Assembly (NCBI GenBank): GCA_022838705.1 | Contig: JALHJZ010000001.1 | Location: 1 to 64,000 of the forward strand | From: Candidatus Bipolaricaulota bacterium | Lineage (GTDB): Bacteria; Bipolaricaulota; Bipolaricaulia; Bipolaricaulales; Bipolaricaulaceae | DNA length: 64,000 nucleotides | Reading direction: 5' to 3' | Shown: positions 16,670-25,175 of the stretch, piece by piece | Layout of the letters: each line of letters begins with the position of its first letter | Position numbering within the stretch: position 1 is the first letter of the stretch | Position numbers and translations under genes: made by a program | The notes under the pieces: model-generated | What the model was told of the DNA's origin: nothing | Database searches by the model: none | Seen by the model: the letters and a program-made list of their open reading frames with translations, nothing else

Positions 16670-17520
16670 CCCTTGACCGCCCCGGCGAGGATGCCGCGGA
16701 CGAAGTACCGCTGCAGGGAGAGGAAGACGATCATCGGGACAATCATGGAGATGAACGCAGCTGCGGTGAGGAGGTGCCAGTCCTGGCCCCGCGACCCCAC
16801 GAGGAGGGAGAGCTTCAGGGTCAGAGGGGCGACCTCCTCAAACCCTCCCAGGTACACCAGGGCCACCAGGAGGTCATTCCACACCCACAGGAATTGGAAG
16901 ATCCCGGCCGAGGCGAGCACCGGGACCGACAGCGGGAGCACCAGCTTCACGAACGCGCGGAACGGGGTCGCCCCATCGATGAATGCAGACTCGAAGAGCT
17001 CCCGCGGCAGAGCCCCAAAGAAGTTGCGCAGAAGGTAGATCATGAGCGGGAGCCCATAGCCGGCGTGGGCAAGCCAGATCCCCGGGAAGCTGCCGGAGAG
17101 CTTGAGGACGTTGAACATGCGCAGCACGGGAATGAGGGTCATCTGGAGCGGGATCACGATGAGCCCAATCACCATCATAAGGAGGAACTGCCGGCCGCGA
17201 AAGTTCATCCACGCCAAAGCGTAGGCAGCGAGGGCCGCGATGGCGAGAGTAAGCAGGGTTGTAGGGACAGTAATGATGAAGCTATTCAGGAAGGCGCGGC
17301 CCATCCCCTGTTGGGTGAGAACCTCGCGGTAGTTGGCCAGCGTGAACTTGCTCCAGTAGCTAGGAGTGACGAGGGCCGTCCACCATCCGGACGAGAGGAG
17401 GTCCTGCCGGGGCCGGAACGAGCTCACGAGGAGCCCCAACGACGGGGCAAGCCAGATCACGGCGAGGGTGATGATGAGGAGGTGAAGAGGCAGCCTCTTG
17501 AGAATCCGGGTGGCTTTCAT
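16666..17520 (-). CDS. Sugar ABC transporter permease, MalG family
   Basis: 284 aa, six predicted membrane segments. The cytoplasmic loop EAA motif is present as ELFESAFIDGATPFRAFVKLVLPLSVP, which docks the ATPase. With the neighbouring MalF-type protein it forms the translocation pore for the sugar bound by the lipid-side or periplasmic binding protein. No ATP-binding (MalK) gene is in this operon, so a shared MsmX/MalK-type ATPase from elsewhere must energise it. Overlaps both neighbours by 4 nt. Confidence 0.93.
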   Translation of the reverse strand: MKATRILKRLPLHLLIITLAVIWLAPSLGLLVSSFRPRQDLLSSGWWTALVTPSYWSKFTLANYREVLTQQGMGRAFLNSFIITVPTTLLTLAIAALAAYALAWMNFRGRQFLLMMVIGLIVIPLQMTLIPVLRMFNVLKLSGSFPGIWLAHAGYGLPLMIYLLRNFFGALPRELFESAFIDGATPFRAFVKLVLPLSVPVLASAGIFQFLWVWNDLLVALVYLGGFEEVAPLTLKLSLLVGSRGQDWHLLTAAAFISMIVPMIVFLSLQRYFVRGILAGAVKG

Positions 17521-18383
17521 CGCACTGCCTCCTGGGTTCGGAACCGCCGGATGTTGATGACGAGGAATGGGATGATCGCCAAGAAGAGGACCACCGCGAT
17601 CGCGCTCGCCAGACCGTAGTTGTTAAACTGGAACATCTCGTTGTACATGCGGTTGGCGATCACATCGGTGTCGTAGGCCCCGTTCGTCATCATGTACACG
17701 ATGTCGAACACCTTGAGGACGAACACGATCATCGTCGTCGTCACCACGGCCAGGGTGGATTTGAGGAAGGGGATGGTGACGTGGCGGAACACCTGCCACT
17801 CGTTGGCCCCGTCGATCCGGGCTGCCTCCTGCATCTCCTTGGGGATCCCTTTGTAGGCGGCGGAGAGGACGACCATGCAAAACCCGGTCCACACCCACAC
17901 CCCGACCGCGATCAGGGCTAGGTTGTTGATCCACGGCCGCTCGATGAGCCATCCCACTGGCTGCCCTCCCAACGCGACCACAATCGCATTGAGGAGGCCG
18001 ATCTGGGGGGCAACCACCGGGCGGAACGCGTACACAAACCGCCAGATCACCCCCGCTGCCACATAGGAAATGGCCATCGGGAGAAAGATCACCGACTTGA
18101 TGATGGCTTCGTAGCGCACCCGGTCGAGGAGCACGGCGAGGACGAGGCCCATTCCTACTGTGAACAGGGTGAACACGACGAGCCACAGGAGGTTGTTGCG
18201 GAACGCGATGAGCATCGGTCGGGACGTGAAGGCCTGAATGTAGTTCTGGAACCCAACGAATGTATCCGAACGCGGGCCATAGAAGCTGAGGCGGATCGTC
18301 TCCACGCTCGGGTAGACGAGAAACACCCCCAGGAGAAGGAGGGCGGGGGCGAGGTACAGCCAGTGAGCACGTCCCATGTTCAT
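17517..18383 (-). CDS. Sugar ABC transporter permease, MalF family
   Basis: 288 aa with an N-terminal membrane segment (LYLAPALLLLGVFLVYPSVE) and the EAA loop EMQEAARIDGANEWQVFRHVTIP. It lacks the large periplasmic P2 loop of enterobacterial MalF, as is usual in thermophiles. Forms a heterodimer with the downstream MalG-type permease. The start is preceded by GGAGA after a strong GC hairpin that separates it from the binding-protein gene. Confidence 0.92.
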   Translation of the reverse strand: MNMGRAHWLYLAPALLLLGVFLVYPSVETIRLSFYGPRSDTFVGFQNYIQAFTSRPMLIAFRNNLLWLVVFTLFTVGMGLVLAVLLDRVRYEAIIKSVIFLPMAISYVAAGVIWRFVYAFRPVVAPQIGLLNAIVVALGGQPVGWLIERPWINNLALIAVGVWVWTGFCMVVLSAAYKGIPKEMQEAARIDGANEWQVFRHVTIPFLKSTLAVVTTTMIVFVLKVFDIVYMMTNGAYDTDVIANRMYNEMFQFNNYGLASAIAVVLFLAIIPFLVINIRRFRTQEAVR

Positions 18384-18408
18384 GCCAATCTCCTTGGAAA
18401 GGAGTGTC

Positions 18409-18436
18409 CGCCGGGGCGGGATGCTCCGCCCCGGCG
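18409..18436 (-). terminator. Intercistronic hairpin between binding-protein and permease genes
   Basis: A perfect 11-bp stem (18409-18419 with 18426-18436) closes a 6-nt loop in the 69-nt gap. It has no T-run, so it is more likely an mRNA-stabilising or partially attenuating structure that keeps binding-protein levels above permease levels, as known in mal operons. Confidence 0.6.
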
Positions 18437-18452
18437 CACAACAATCGGTGCC

Positions 18453-19697
18453 TTAGTACGCGGCCTGCGCCGCGGCCTCGATCTCCTGGAGCACCCGATC
18501 GAGCGGCACGCCCGACACGTAGTCGAGGATGCCCTTCCAGAACGCGCCCGACCCCACCGCGGCCGGCATGAGGTCCGAGGCGTCGAACCGGAAGATCTCG
18601 GCGCCCTTGAGGATCTCCGCCGCCTGGGCGGTCAGCTGATCTGGATAGATGCTGGGATCTACGTTCACGTTGGTAGCGAGCTTCCCGAGCGCCCCGCACC
18701 AGATGGCCTGGGCCTCTGGACCAGCCAGGTATTGGAGGAACGCCCGTACCTCAGGGGTGTCGCGGAACGCGGAGATGAGGTCGCCCGCCCCGAGGAGCGG
18801 AGTGCCCCACTTGGGGTCGATCGGCGGGAACACGAAGAACGCCACGTCCCGATCGAGATCGAGCTCAGGGTGAGCACCGGCGATGAAGCTCTTGATGAAC
18901 GTGGCCTGACGGTGGAGGTACGCGCCCGGGGTGGGATCCCACAGGACCGCCGGGGAGTCCCCGAAGTTGATGGAAAGAGCCCCGGTCGTGCCGCCGTAGA
19001 CATAGGCCTTGTTGCGGACGATCGCCCCGAACAACTCAAACGCCCGCTTCACCGCAGGGTGGGTCCAGGGGATCTCGTGGTTCACCCACTGGTCGTAGAG
19101 CTCAGGGCCAGCGGTGCGAAGCATGATGTCCTCAATCCAGTCCGTCCCCGGCCAGCCAGAAGCCGCCCCGGACTCGAGGCCCACCGCCCACGGTACCTTG
19201 CCCCGGGCGGCTAGCGTCTCGGTGATGTACAGGAGCTCATTCCAGGAGTCCGCAGGCGCCAGCCCCTCAGCATAGAGGGCATCGGGGTTGTACCACACTA
19301 AGGACTTGAGGTCAGCGGAGATGAAGATCCCATAGACCTTACCATTCACAGTGGCCAGGTCCACGAACGCCGTTGGAAACTGGGTGAGGTCGACGAGGTC
19401 GTCCACTGGGATGAGGGCCCCGCGGGCCACGAACTCCGCCATCTGCCCAGGGTTGGGCATCCCGGCGAGATCCGGCGGGTTCCCCGCCGCCACCCGGGTG
19501 GCGAGGATCGTCGGGAGATCCCGGCCTACGCTCTCCACCCGGACTGTGATCCCGGTCTGGGCCTGGAAGGCGTCCGCCACCTTCTGGAACGCCGCCAGCT
19601 CGTCCCCGCTCCACAGGACCATGATCGTCACCGCTCCCTGGGCGAGGCCCCCCACAAGACCTGCCAACAGCAGACCAACCACCAGTCGCTTTGTCAT
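18453..19697 (-). CDS. Sugar ABC transporter substrate-binding protein (family 1)
   Basis: 414 aa, secreted. The signal peptide MTKRLVVGLLLAGLVGGLAQ is followed by ITIMVLWSGDELAAFQKVADAF-type opening strands and the GNPPDLAGMPNPGQMAEFV and DGKVYGIF-like hinge blocks of extracellular solute-binding family 1. WxxG and tryptophan-rich surfaces (GWPGTDWIEDIML) suit a di- or oligosaccharide ligand. No lipobox cysteine is seen, so anchoring is unclear. It is the second gene of the operon, its ATG overlapping the regulator stop by 4 nt. The downstream TreT suggests trehalose, maltose or a related alpha-glucoside. Confidence 0.9.
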   Translation of the reverse strand: MTKRLVVGLLLAGLVGGLAQGAVTIMVLWSGDELAAFQKVADAFQAQTGITVRVESVGRDLPTILATRVAAGNPPDLAGMPNPGQMAEFVARGALIPVDDLVDLTQFPTAFVDLATVNGKVYGIFISADLKSLVWYNPDALYAEGLAPADSWNELLYITETLAARGKVPWAVGLESGAASGWPGTDWIEDIMLRTAGPELYDQWVNHEIPWTHPAVKRAFELFGAIVRNKAYVYGGTTGALSINFGDSPAVLWDPTPGAYLHRQATFIKSFIAGAHPELDLDRDVAFFVFPPIDPKWGTPLLGAGDLISAFRDTPEVRAFLQYLAGPEAQAIWCGALGKLATNVNVDPSIYPDQLTAQAAEILKGAEIFRFDASDLMPAAVGSGAFWKGILDYVSGVPLDRVLQEIEAAAQAAY

Positions 19698-20818
19698 CTG
19701 CTACCTCCTTTCCTTCTTGGTGTAACCGTGTCCCTCTTCGCTCGAGAACTCCTCCTCCCTCTCTCACCTCCTTGTTCTGTAAACAAGGCCTCGGGGTCAT
19801 CACGCAGGTGTTGCACTACCGCGATCGCGGCACCGAGGGCCGCGGCCGGGCCGCGCTTCATGGCGAGGGTCACCTTATGCTGGTCCGGGAACTCCCCGGC
19901 CAGCTCCGCGCGGAGCCGACGGCGACACCCGGCGAGGAACGCCTCCGCGTCCGCCCCCAACAGCTCAGCATGGAAGACCACCCGCTCCGGGTCGAGGAGG
20001 GTCACGGCATGGACGAGGAACCCAACCGCCCGGTCCACGAGGAGATCCACCCTCTCCCCCGCGCTGCAGCCCTTGATCTCCTCGTTCGTTACGTACGCCC
20101 GGTACAGGGAGCCGCCGTGGCCGTGGGCTCCCCGGTACGGGCGCCCATCCACGAGGAGGCTTGCTCCGAACCGCACCTCCCCAGCGAGCCCAGGACGAAG
20201 GGCGACATAGAGGAGCGTGCCCTCCGTCCATCCCGAACCCCACGCTTCGGCGAGGGCCATCACGTGGGTGTCGTGGTGCACGTGGACCCGCGCGGGGACC
20301 TCCCGTTCCAGAATGTCCCGAACCGCCACCCCTCGCCAGGAGGGCATCGTTGCCCCCCCAAAGCTTGCCACCCCATTGGTGACGAACGCCGGGAGGGCAA
20401 CGCCGACCCCACCGACGCGGGGCCACGTGACACGCAAACCTGTGAGCCACTCCGTGAGCTCCTCCCCCACCTGGCGCAGCAGGGGGACCGGCTCCTCCGA
20501 ACCACCGTCCAGCGCCAGCGTGAAGGACTCCTGAGGGTTCCCCCATAGATCGGACAGCACGAACGTGAGCTGGGGAAGCTCGAGGTCCACCCCGACCACA
20601 CCGCGGACGCTCCCGTCGAGGCGGTACACCGTTGCCGGCCGGCCACCCCGCAGGGATCGCGTCCCCACAGGGACGACGAGGCCACGGCTCACGAGGTCAG
20701 CGAGGGCCTTCTCCACCGTGGGGCTCGATAGCCCCAGGGAGGTCTCAAGCTCCCGCCGTGTGGCCCCGTCCGGGCGCCACAACGCCTGAAGTAGCTTAGA
20801 GCTCGCTTTTGTGCTCAT
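19694..20818 (-). CDS. ROK-family transcriptional regulator of the sugar operon
   Basis: 374 aa. A winged helix-turn-helix at the N-terminus (GATRRELETSLGLSSPTVEKAL) is joined to a ROK kinase-like domain with GVVGVDLELPQLTFVLSDL and HDTHVMALAEAWG. The zinc-site region is altered: NEEIKGCSAGERVDLL replaces the usual CxCGxxGC pattern, so sugar kinase activity is unlikely and a sensor role fits. The ATG at 20818 is preferred; codons upstream of it cover the promoter. First gene of a six-gene operon, and the palindrome just ahead of its start codon implies autoregulation of the whole operon by the imported sugar. Confidence 0.9.
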   Translation of the reverse strand: MSTKASSKLLQALWRPDGATRRELETSLGLSSPTVEKALADLVSRGLVVPVGTRSLRGGRPATVYRLDGSVRGVVGVDLELPQLTFVLSDLWGNPQESFTLALDGGSEEPVPLLRQVGEELTEWLTGLRVTWPRVGGVGVALPAFVTNGVASFGGATMPSWRGVAVRDILEREVPARVHVHHDTHVMALAEAWGSGWTEGTLLYVALRPGLAGEVRFGASLLVDGRPYRGAHGHGGSLYRAYVTNEEIKGCSAGERVDLLVDRAVGFLVHAVTLLDPERVVFHAELLGADAEAFLAGCRRRLRAELAGEFPDQHKVTLAMKRGPAAALGAAIAVVQHLRDDPEALFTEQGGERGRRSSRAKRDTVTPRRKGGSR

Positions 20819-20822
20819 TTTG

Positions 20823-20872
20823 GCCAAACGTTTTGCAAAAGCAACTGTACCCGGTGGGGAGCGGCCGGTCAA
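20823..20872 (-). promoter_or_regulatory. Sugar-operon promoter with ROK-type operator
   Basis: Minus strand: -35 TTGACC (20872-20867), 17-nt spacer, -10 TACAGT (20849-20844). Next comes the near-perfect 14-bp palindrome GCCAAACGTTTTGC (20823-20836) covering the expected start of transcription and ending 4 nt from the regulator ATG. A repressor bound there would block the promoter. Confidence 0.7.
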
Positions 20873-21175
20873 CCCCCCTGGTCGCCCGGCGGGACGGGCG
20901 ACAGCGCAGGCCGGCGCGGAACACCGGGCTCCCCCGTGCCCTGTAGCCAGAAGAATCGCCAGTTGTGGGAGGGTCGTCCCACCGACTTCTCCATGCTCCC
21001 CAGCCGGTCGTCCTACCCCGTAGCCCCTCCCTCCGTGGCGTCGTAGGGCGACGCGTGAGCGTCAGGATCACGTCTTGTGGATGAGGCCGTTCTCCCTTGC
21101 CCTGCTTTGTTCGCCCTGATATGCTGACGATCTTGATTCAGGCCACCGAGAGTTGCGGAGCGTAACGAGGAGAAC
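20873..21175 (+). promoter_or_regulatory. Divergent intergenic region with the peptide-transporter promoter
   Basis: About 300 bp between the sugar operon and the peptide permease genes. It holds a -35 TTGCCC (21097-21102), 17-nt spacer and -10 TATGCT (21120-21125), giving a leader of about 45 nt with GAGGAG before the ATG at 21176. I see no RNA gene or other ORF in the remainder. Confidence 0.5.
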
Positions 21176-22195
21176 ATGGGGGGAATCTCGCGGTACATAG
21201 CGCAGCGGCTGATGCTGACGATCCCGATGCTCTTCATCCTCGTGACGATTGTGTTTGTGATCCTGCGGGTGATGCCCGGAGATCCGGTGCTTGCCATGCT
21301 GGGAGGAAGGAACGTCTCACCGGCAGTCCTCGAAGCGCACCGGCAGAAGCTTGGACTCGATAAGCCCCTGATTCACCAGTACGGGGAGTACTTGGGGCAG
21401 ATCATCCGGGGCGATTTCGGCACGTCGATGAGCACCAGCCAGCCCGTCCTCAGGGAGCTCTTCAGCCGCCTTCCGGCAACGGTGGAACTCGCCATCTTCG
21501 GGCTTCTCGTAGCAGTTCTCCTAGGGTTTGTTACAGGTGTGATCGCAGCCACCCGGCCTGGCCAGGTCATTGACCATGTGATACGGGTATTCCACATTGG
21601 CTCCTTTGCCGTTCCCTTGTTCTGGTTTGGACTCATGCTTCAGGTGTTTGTCGCAGTGAAGCTCGGCTGGCTCCCCGTTGCTAAGCCCCTGAGCGGGAGC
21701 ATATCCTACGCCTTCCAATCGAAGACAGGCTTCTTCCTGCTTGACGGGATGCTCCAGGGACGCTGGGACTGGGTGGCCGACGCGGCGAAACACCTCGTTC
21801 TACCGGCGATCACCCTGGGGTTCGCTCAAGCGGGTTTCTTGGGGAGGATGACACGGGCCAGCATGCTCGAGGTCCTTGACGCTGACTATGTTACGACAGC
21901 AAGGGCCAAGGGCTTACGGGAATGGGGGGTTGTCTTGAGGCATGCGCTGCGCAACGCTCTCATCCCCATCGTTACGGTGTTCGGGCTCCAGTTCGCCATC
22001 CTTATGGGGGGGGCGGTTCTCACGGAGACGGTCTTCTCCTGGCCGGGGGTCGCGAGCTACCTGATGACCTCGATCACGGCCCGTGACTACCCCGCGATCC
22101 AGGGGACCGTGATCTTCATCGCGATTTTCATCTCAGTGATCAACCTGATCATTGACGTCCTGTACACCGTGATCGACCCCCGCGTGAGGTACTGA
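21176..22195 (+). CDS. Peptide/nickel ABC transporter permease, DppB family
   Basis: 339 aa, about six membrane helices. Starts with the family hallmark RYIAQRLMLTIPMLFILVTI; the EAA loop TMTRASMLEVLDADYVTTARAKGL-type sequence precedes HALRNALIPIVTVFG. Partner of the DppC-type gene 1 nt downstream. It imports di- or oligopeptides, nickel chelates or, in thermophiles, often cello- and other oligosaccharides. The ATPases (DppD/F) are absent from this locus and must be supplied from elsewhere. Confidence 0.92.
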   Translation: MGGISRYIAQRLMLTIPMLFILVTIVFVILRVMPGDPVLAMLGGRNVSPAVLEAHRQKLGLDKPLIHQYGEYLGQIIRGDFGTSMSTSQPVLRELFSRLPATVELAIFGLLVAVLLGFVTGVIAATRPGQVIDHVIRVFHIGSFAVPLFWFGLMLQVFVAVKLGWLPVAKPLSGSISYAFQSKTGFFLLDGMLQGRWDWVADAAKHLVLPAITLGFAQAGFLGRMTRASMLEVLDADYVTTARAKGLREWGVVLRHALRNALIPIVTVFGLQFAILMGGAVLTETVFSWPGVASYLMTSITARDYPAIQGTVIFIAIFISVINLIIDVLYTVIDPRVRY

Positions 22196-22196
22196 G

Positions 22197-23102
22197 GTGA
22201 CGATAAAACCGAGCTCAAACAACGTCGTTCATGGGTTGGCGCAAGCCATGAGCCGCATCGGCCGCGGCGCACGGGTAGTCGCCCGTGAGCGAATCCTCCT
22301 CGTTGGAATCGTGATTGTGAGCGGATTTATCATCATAACCATCCTCGGGCAGGTTCCGGGCTTCACGCCCTATGACCCGGTGTACTACCGAAGCGCGCCA
22401 CGGTTGCAGGGCCCCTCAGCCCAACATTGGATGGGCACCGACCAGCTCCAACGGGATGTGTTCAGTCGCGTCATCAGCGGCGGCAAGGCATCGTTGATCG
22501 TCGCGTTTTCCGCTGTTGCCATCAGCATGGCCGGGGGGGCGGTTCTCGGATGGATCTCTGGCTTCTTCGGGGGGTGGCTCGACCGAGGTCTTTCACTCAC
22601 GATGGACGCGCTCTACTCGTTTCCGTCCATCATCCTTGCGATCACCCTTGTCGTCGTCCTCGGTGCAGGGCTACAGCCGATGATCTGGTCAGTCGCGATT
22701 GTCTACGTGCCAACCTACTTCCGGGTCTCACGGGCGGAGGTGCTGAAGGTCCGCGAAACGACCTACATCGAGGCCATCCGTGCCGTCGGGGCGTCTAGAA
22801 CCCGTATTGTCTTGCGTCACATGGCGCCCAACACAGTAAATGCGATCATGGCGGTGTCATCGTTCAACCTGGCGGACGCGATCCTCACAGTGGCCGCGCT
22901 GTCGTTCCTTGGATTCGGTCTCCCACCTCCTGCCCCTGACTGGGGGTTTGACATTCAGAACGGCCAAAAGTACCTGCAGTCTGGGTCTTGGTGGTTGATC
23001 ACCTTCCCTGGACTGATGATTGTCTTTCTCTCCCTGGGATTCGGATTGATCGGAGAAGGGGTAAGCGATCTTGTCAATCCGAAGCGAAGGCACAAGATCT
23101 AG
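22197..23102 (+). CDS. Peptide/nickel ABC transporter permease, DppC family
   Basis: 301 aa with an N-terminal membrane segment (ILLVGIVIVSGFIIITILG). The HWMGTDQLQRDVFSRVISGGK box is characteristic of DppC. The EAA loop (TYIEAIRAVGASRTRIVLRHM) and a C-terminal PDWGFDIQNGQKYL block are intact. The start is a GTG only 1 nt after the DppB stop. Forms the second half of the pore. Confidence 0.92.
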   Translation: MTIKPSSNNVVHGLAQAMSRIGRGARVVARERILLVGIVIVSGFIIITILGQVPGFTPYDPVYYRSAPRLQGPSAQHWMGTDQLQRDVFSRVISGGKASLIVAFSAVAISMAGGAVLGWISGFFGGWLDRGLSLTMDALYSFPSIILAITLVVVLGAGLQPMIWSVAIVYVPTYFRVSRAEVLKVRETTYIEAIRAVGASRTRIVLRHMAPNTVNAIMAVSSFNLADAILTVAALSFLGFGLPPPAPDWGFDIQNGQKYLQSGSWWLITFPGLMIVFLSLGFGLIGEGVSDLVNPKRRHKI

Positions 23103-23338
23103 TTGACCCGGAGATCGCTGACCTCTCCAGATCCTGGGCAGCCTGGATCGGGCCTACCACCTGGAGATAGATGGGAACGAGGCGAACTCAAGAGCAATGG
23201 AGCGAGGTCCGCGTCGTCGGGGTGGCGGGAGTGCCCCCTTGGCCATTCGGCTCGCCCGAGGGGGAGAAGCACCCTCGCTTGATCGTGCCCGCCCCAAAAT
23301 CCAGGTACCATGCCCTCAGACGCCGCCCGGACGGGCAG
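23103..23338. other. Non-coding gap between permeases and binding-protein gene
   Basis: Part of a 369-bp gap up to 23471. The first 236 bp show no gene or clear terminator; the rest contains the promoter of the binding-protein gene. Short reading frames here lack any recognisable protein character. Confidence 0.4.
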
Positions 23339-23367
23339 TTGACCTGCACACCCTTCCGTGCTAGGAT
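23339..23367 (+). promoter_or_regulatory. Promoter of the peptide-binding protein gene
   Basis: -35 TTGACC (23339-23344), exactly 17 nt, -10 TAGGAT (23362-23367). About 100 nt of leader precede the GTG start at 23472. This lets the binding protein be expressed independently of, and above, the permeases. Confidence 0.65.
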
Positions 23368-23471
23368 GCGCTACTAAGGTTGTGCTGTACGGCACTAGGG
23401 GGAGGTGATAACCGGACGCATCATTGGTCTAGTTCCGTGGTGATCCTTCGTGGCTCACAAGGAGGGGCAAA

Positions 23472-25028
23472 GTGGCGAAAATGGTGAGGACGCTGGTTGT
23501 TCTGGTGACTGTTGGATTGCTTGGATTGGGTGCGTGGGCCGCCGAACCTCTGATCATGGGGACGACAGACCGCGTCACAGAGCTCTCGTTCGAAAACTCC
23601 TATGACGCCTTCACTTGGCACGTGCTGCGTCATACCACGGGCGCTCTCGTCAAGCTTGACGACGAGACGTTGGAGATCGTCGGGGATCTAGCTCAGAGTT
23701 GGGAGATCTCAGACGACGGCATGGTCTACACCTTCCACCTTCGTCCCGGACTCAAGTTCTGGGATGGGAAGGACTGTGATGCTCAGGCGGTGAAGTTTGC
23801 GTTGGACAGGACGATCCGCCTCGATGGTCCGAAGGGTGGCGTCGGGTTGATCAAGCCCTATATCCAGAAGATTGAGGCAGTAGACAAGCTCACGGTTCGG
23901 ATCACACTCACCTATGCGGACGCCGTTTTCCTGTCGCGGATGACGAGCCAGGTCGCCCCGGCGCTGATCTACTCCCTTGACCCATCTGTCGGCGAGAATG
24001 AATACACCCGGGGCCGGTACGCGGGAACTGGACCGTACAAGCTTATTGAGTACAAGCCCGACCAATACGTGAAGTACGAGGCCTACGACGGATACTACGG
24101 ACCCGCACCGAAATCGCGCGAGGTCATCGAGGTCATGTACGCCGACGCGGCGACCCTACGCGCGGCAATCGAGGCCGGAGATGTTGACTTCGTGTTCCGC
24201 ACCCTGGCTCCCCAGGACATCGCAGACTTGGAGAAGAACCCCAATGTCATCGTCGAGTACTGGCCACCGAGCCCAGGAATCCGATACCTCCTCTTCAACG
24301 TCACCCAACCCCCGGTGGATGAAGTCCTCGTGCGCCGCGCGATCGCGTACGCAGTTGACCGACAAGCGATCATCGACCAGGTGTTCAGCGGCATCGTTGA
24401 CCCGATCTACACGATGGTGCCGAATGTCGATCCGCCGTTCTTCGGTGCCCTGCCGACGTTCCCCGAGCGGGACCTCGCGGTAGCGCGGGAGCTCCTCACC
24501 AAGGCCGGCTACAGCAAGGACCGACCAGTCGAGCTCAATCTGTGGTATACGCCCAGCCACTATGGGACGTTCGAGGCTGATGTAGCGACGGTTATCGCGG
24601 GGAGTCTTGAGGAAACCGGGATGATCAAGATACATATCCAGTCCCTAGAGTGGGCCGCTTACTCCGAGCGCATGTCACAGGGGGGCTTCGACATGTTCCT
24701 GCTGGGCTGGCACCCGGACTACCTTGAGACCTCGAACTTCCTGGCTCCGTGGTTGACTGAGGCTCCCGAGTCGATGGGGACATTCATGAACCATCACCCG
24801 AACTACGAGGCCTACAAGTGGATGCTCGAACTGGCCACATCTACAGTGGACATCGCTGAGAGATCGGGACTATACAAAGGTGTCCAGATCTTGAGCACAA
24901 TTGACGTACCATGGGTTCCACTGTGGTCGATGACGGACGAGATGGTCACCGCGCGTCGGCCAAACGTGAAGGGGGTCATGCTCGACATCACGATGGACAT
25001 CAACCTCTACCGCATCTACAAGGAGTAG
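23472..25028 (+). CDS. Peptide ABC transporter substrate-binding protein (SBP family 5)
   Basis: 518 aa, secreted: signal peptide VRTLVVLVTVGLLGLGAWAA. Family-5 blocks are clear: GDLAQSWEISDDGMVYTFHL, LRPGLKFWDGKDCDAQAVKF, GTGPYKLIEYKPDQYV and VRRAIAYAVDRQAII. It captures oligopeptides or similar ligands and delivers them to the DppBC-type pore upstream. The GTG start lies after AAGGAGGGG. It follows the permeases instead of preceding them, and has its own promoter and a strong terminator. Confidence 0.92.
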   Translation: MAKMVRTLVVLVTVGLLGLGAWAAEPLIMGTTDRVTELSFENSYDAFTWHVLRHTTGALVKLDDETLEIVGDLAQSWEISDDGMVYTFHLRPGLKFWDGKDCDAQAVKFALDRTIRLDGPKGGVGLIKPYIQKIEAVDKLTVRITLTYADAVFLSRMTSQVAPALIYSLDPSVGENEYTRGRYAGTGPYKLIEYKPDQYVKYEAYDGYYGPAPKSREVIEVMYADAATLRAAIEAGDVDFVFRTLAPQDIADLEKNPNVIVEYWPPSPGIRYLLFNVTQPPVDEVLVRRAIAYAVDRQAIIDQVFSGIVDPIYTMVPNVDPPFFGALPTFPERDLAVARELLTKAGYSKDRPVELNLWYTPSHYGTFEADVATVIAGSLEETGMIKIHIQSLEWAAYSERMSQGGFDMFLLGWHPDYLETSNFLAPWLTEAPESMGTFMNHHPNYEAYKWMLELATSTVDIAERSGLYKGVQILSTIDVPWVPLWSMTDEMVTARRPNVKGVMLDITMDINLYRIYKE

Positions 25029-25046
25029 GTTGCTGGTCGCAAACCT

Positions 25047-25080
25047 CCAGGGGGCCGAGCCTCGGCCCCCTGGTCTTTCT
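25047..25080 (+). terminator. Rho-independent terminator after the peptide-binding protein gene
   Basis: A 12-bp perfect stem (25047-25058 with 25062-25073, loop GCC) followed by TCTTTCTCCTCTC, 18 nt after the stop codon. Confidence 0.85.
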
Positions 25081-25175
25081 CCTCTCCCGTTGGTTCCCAC
25101 CCTCACGCTGGGGTCCGCCGCGCGGGCCTTGCTCTTGGCCAAGGGAATCCCTGGTTCCCCCATATCCCCCGTCCC

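Noticed and set aside
23099..23395. 98-aa minus-strand frame in the peptide-transporter gap
   Set aside because: Covers the binding-protein promoter and lacks any protein-family character.
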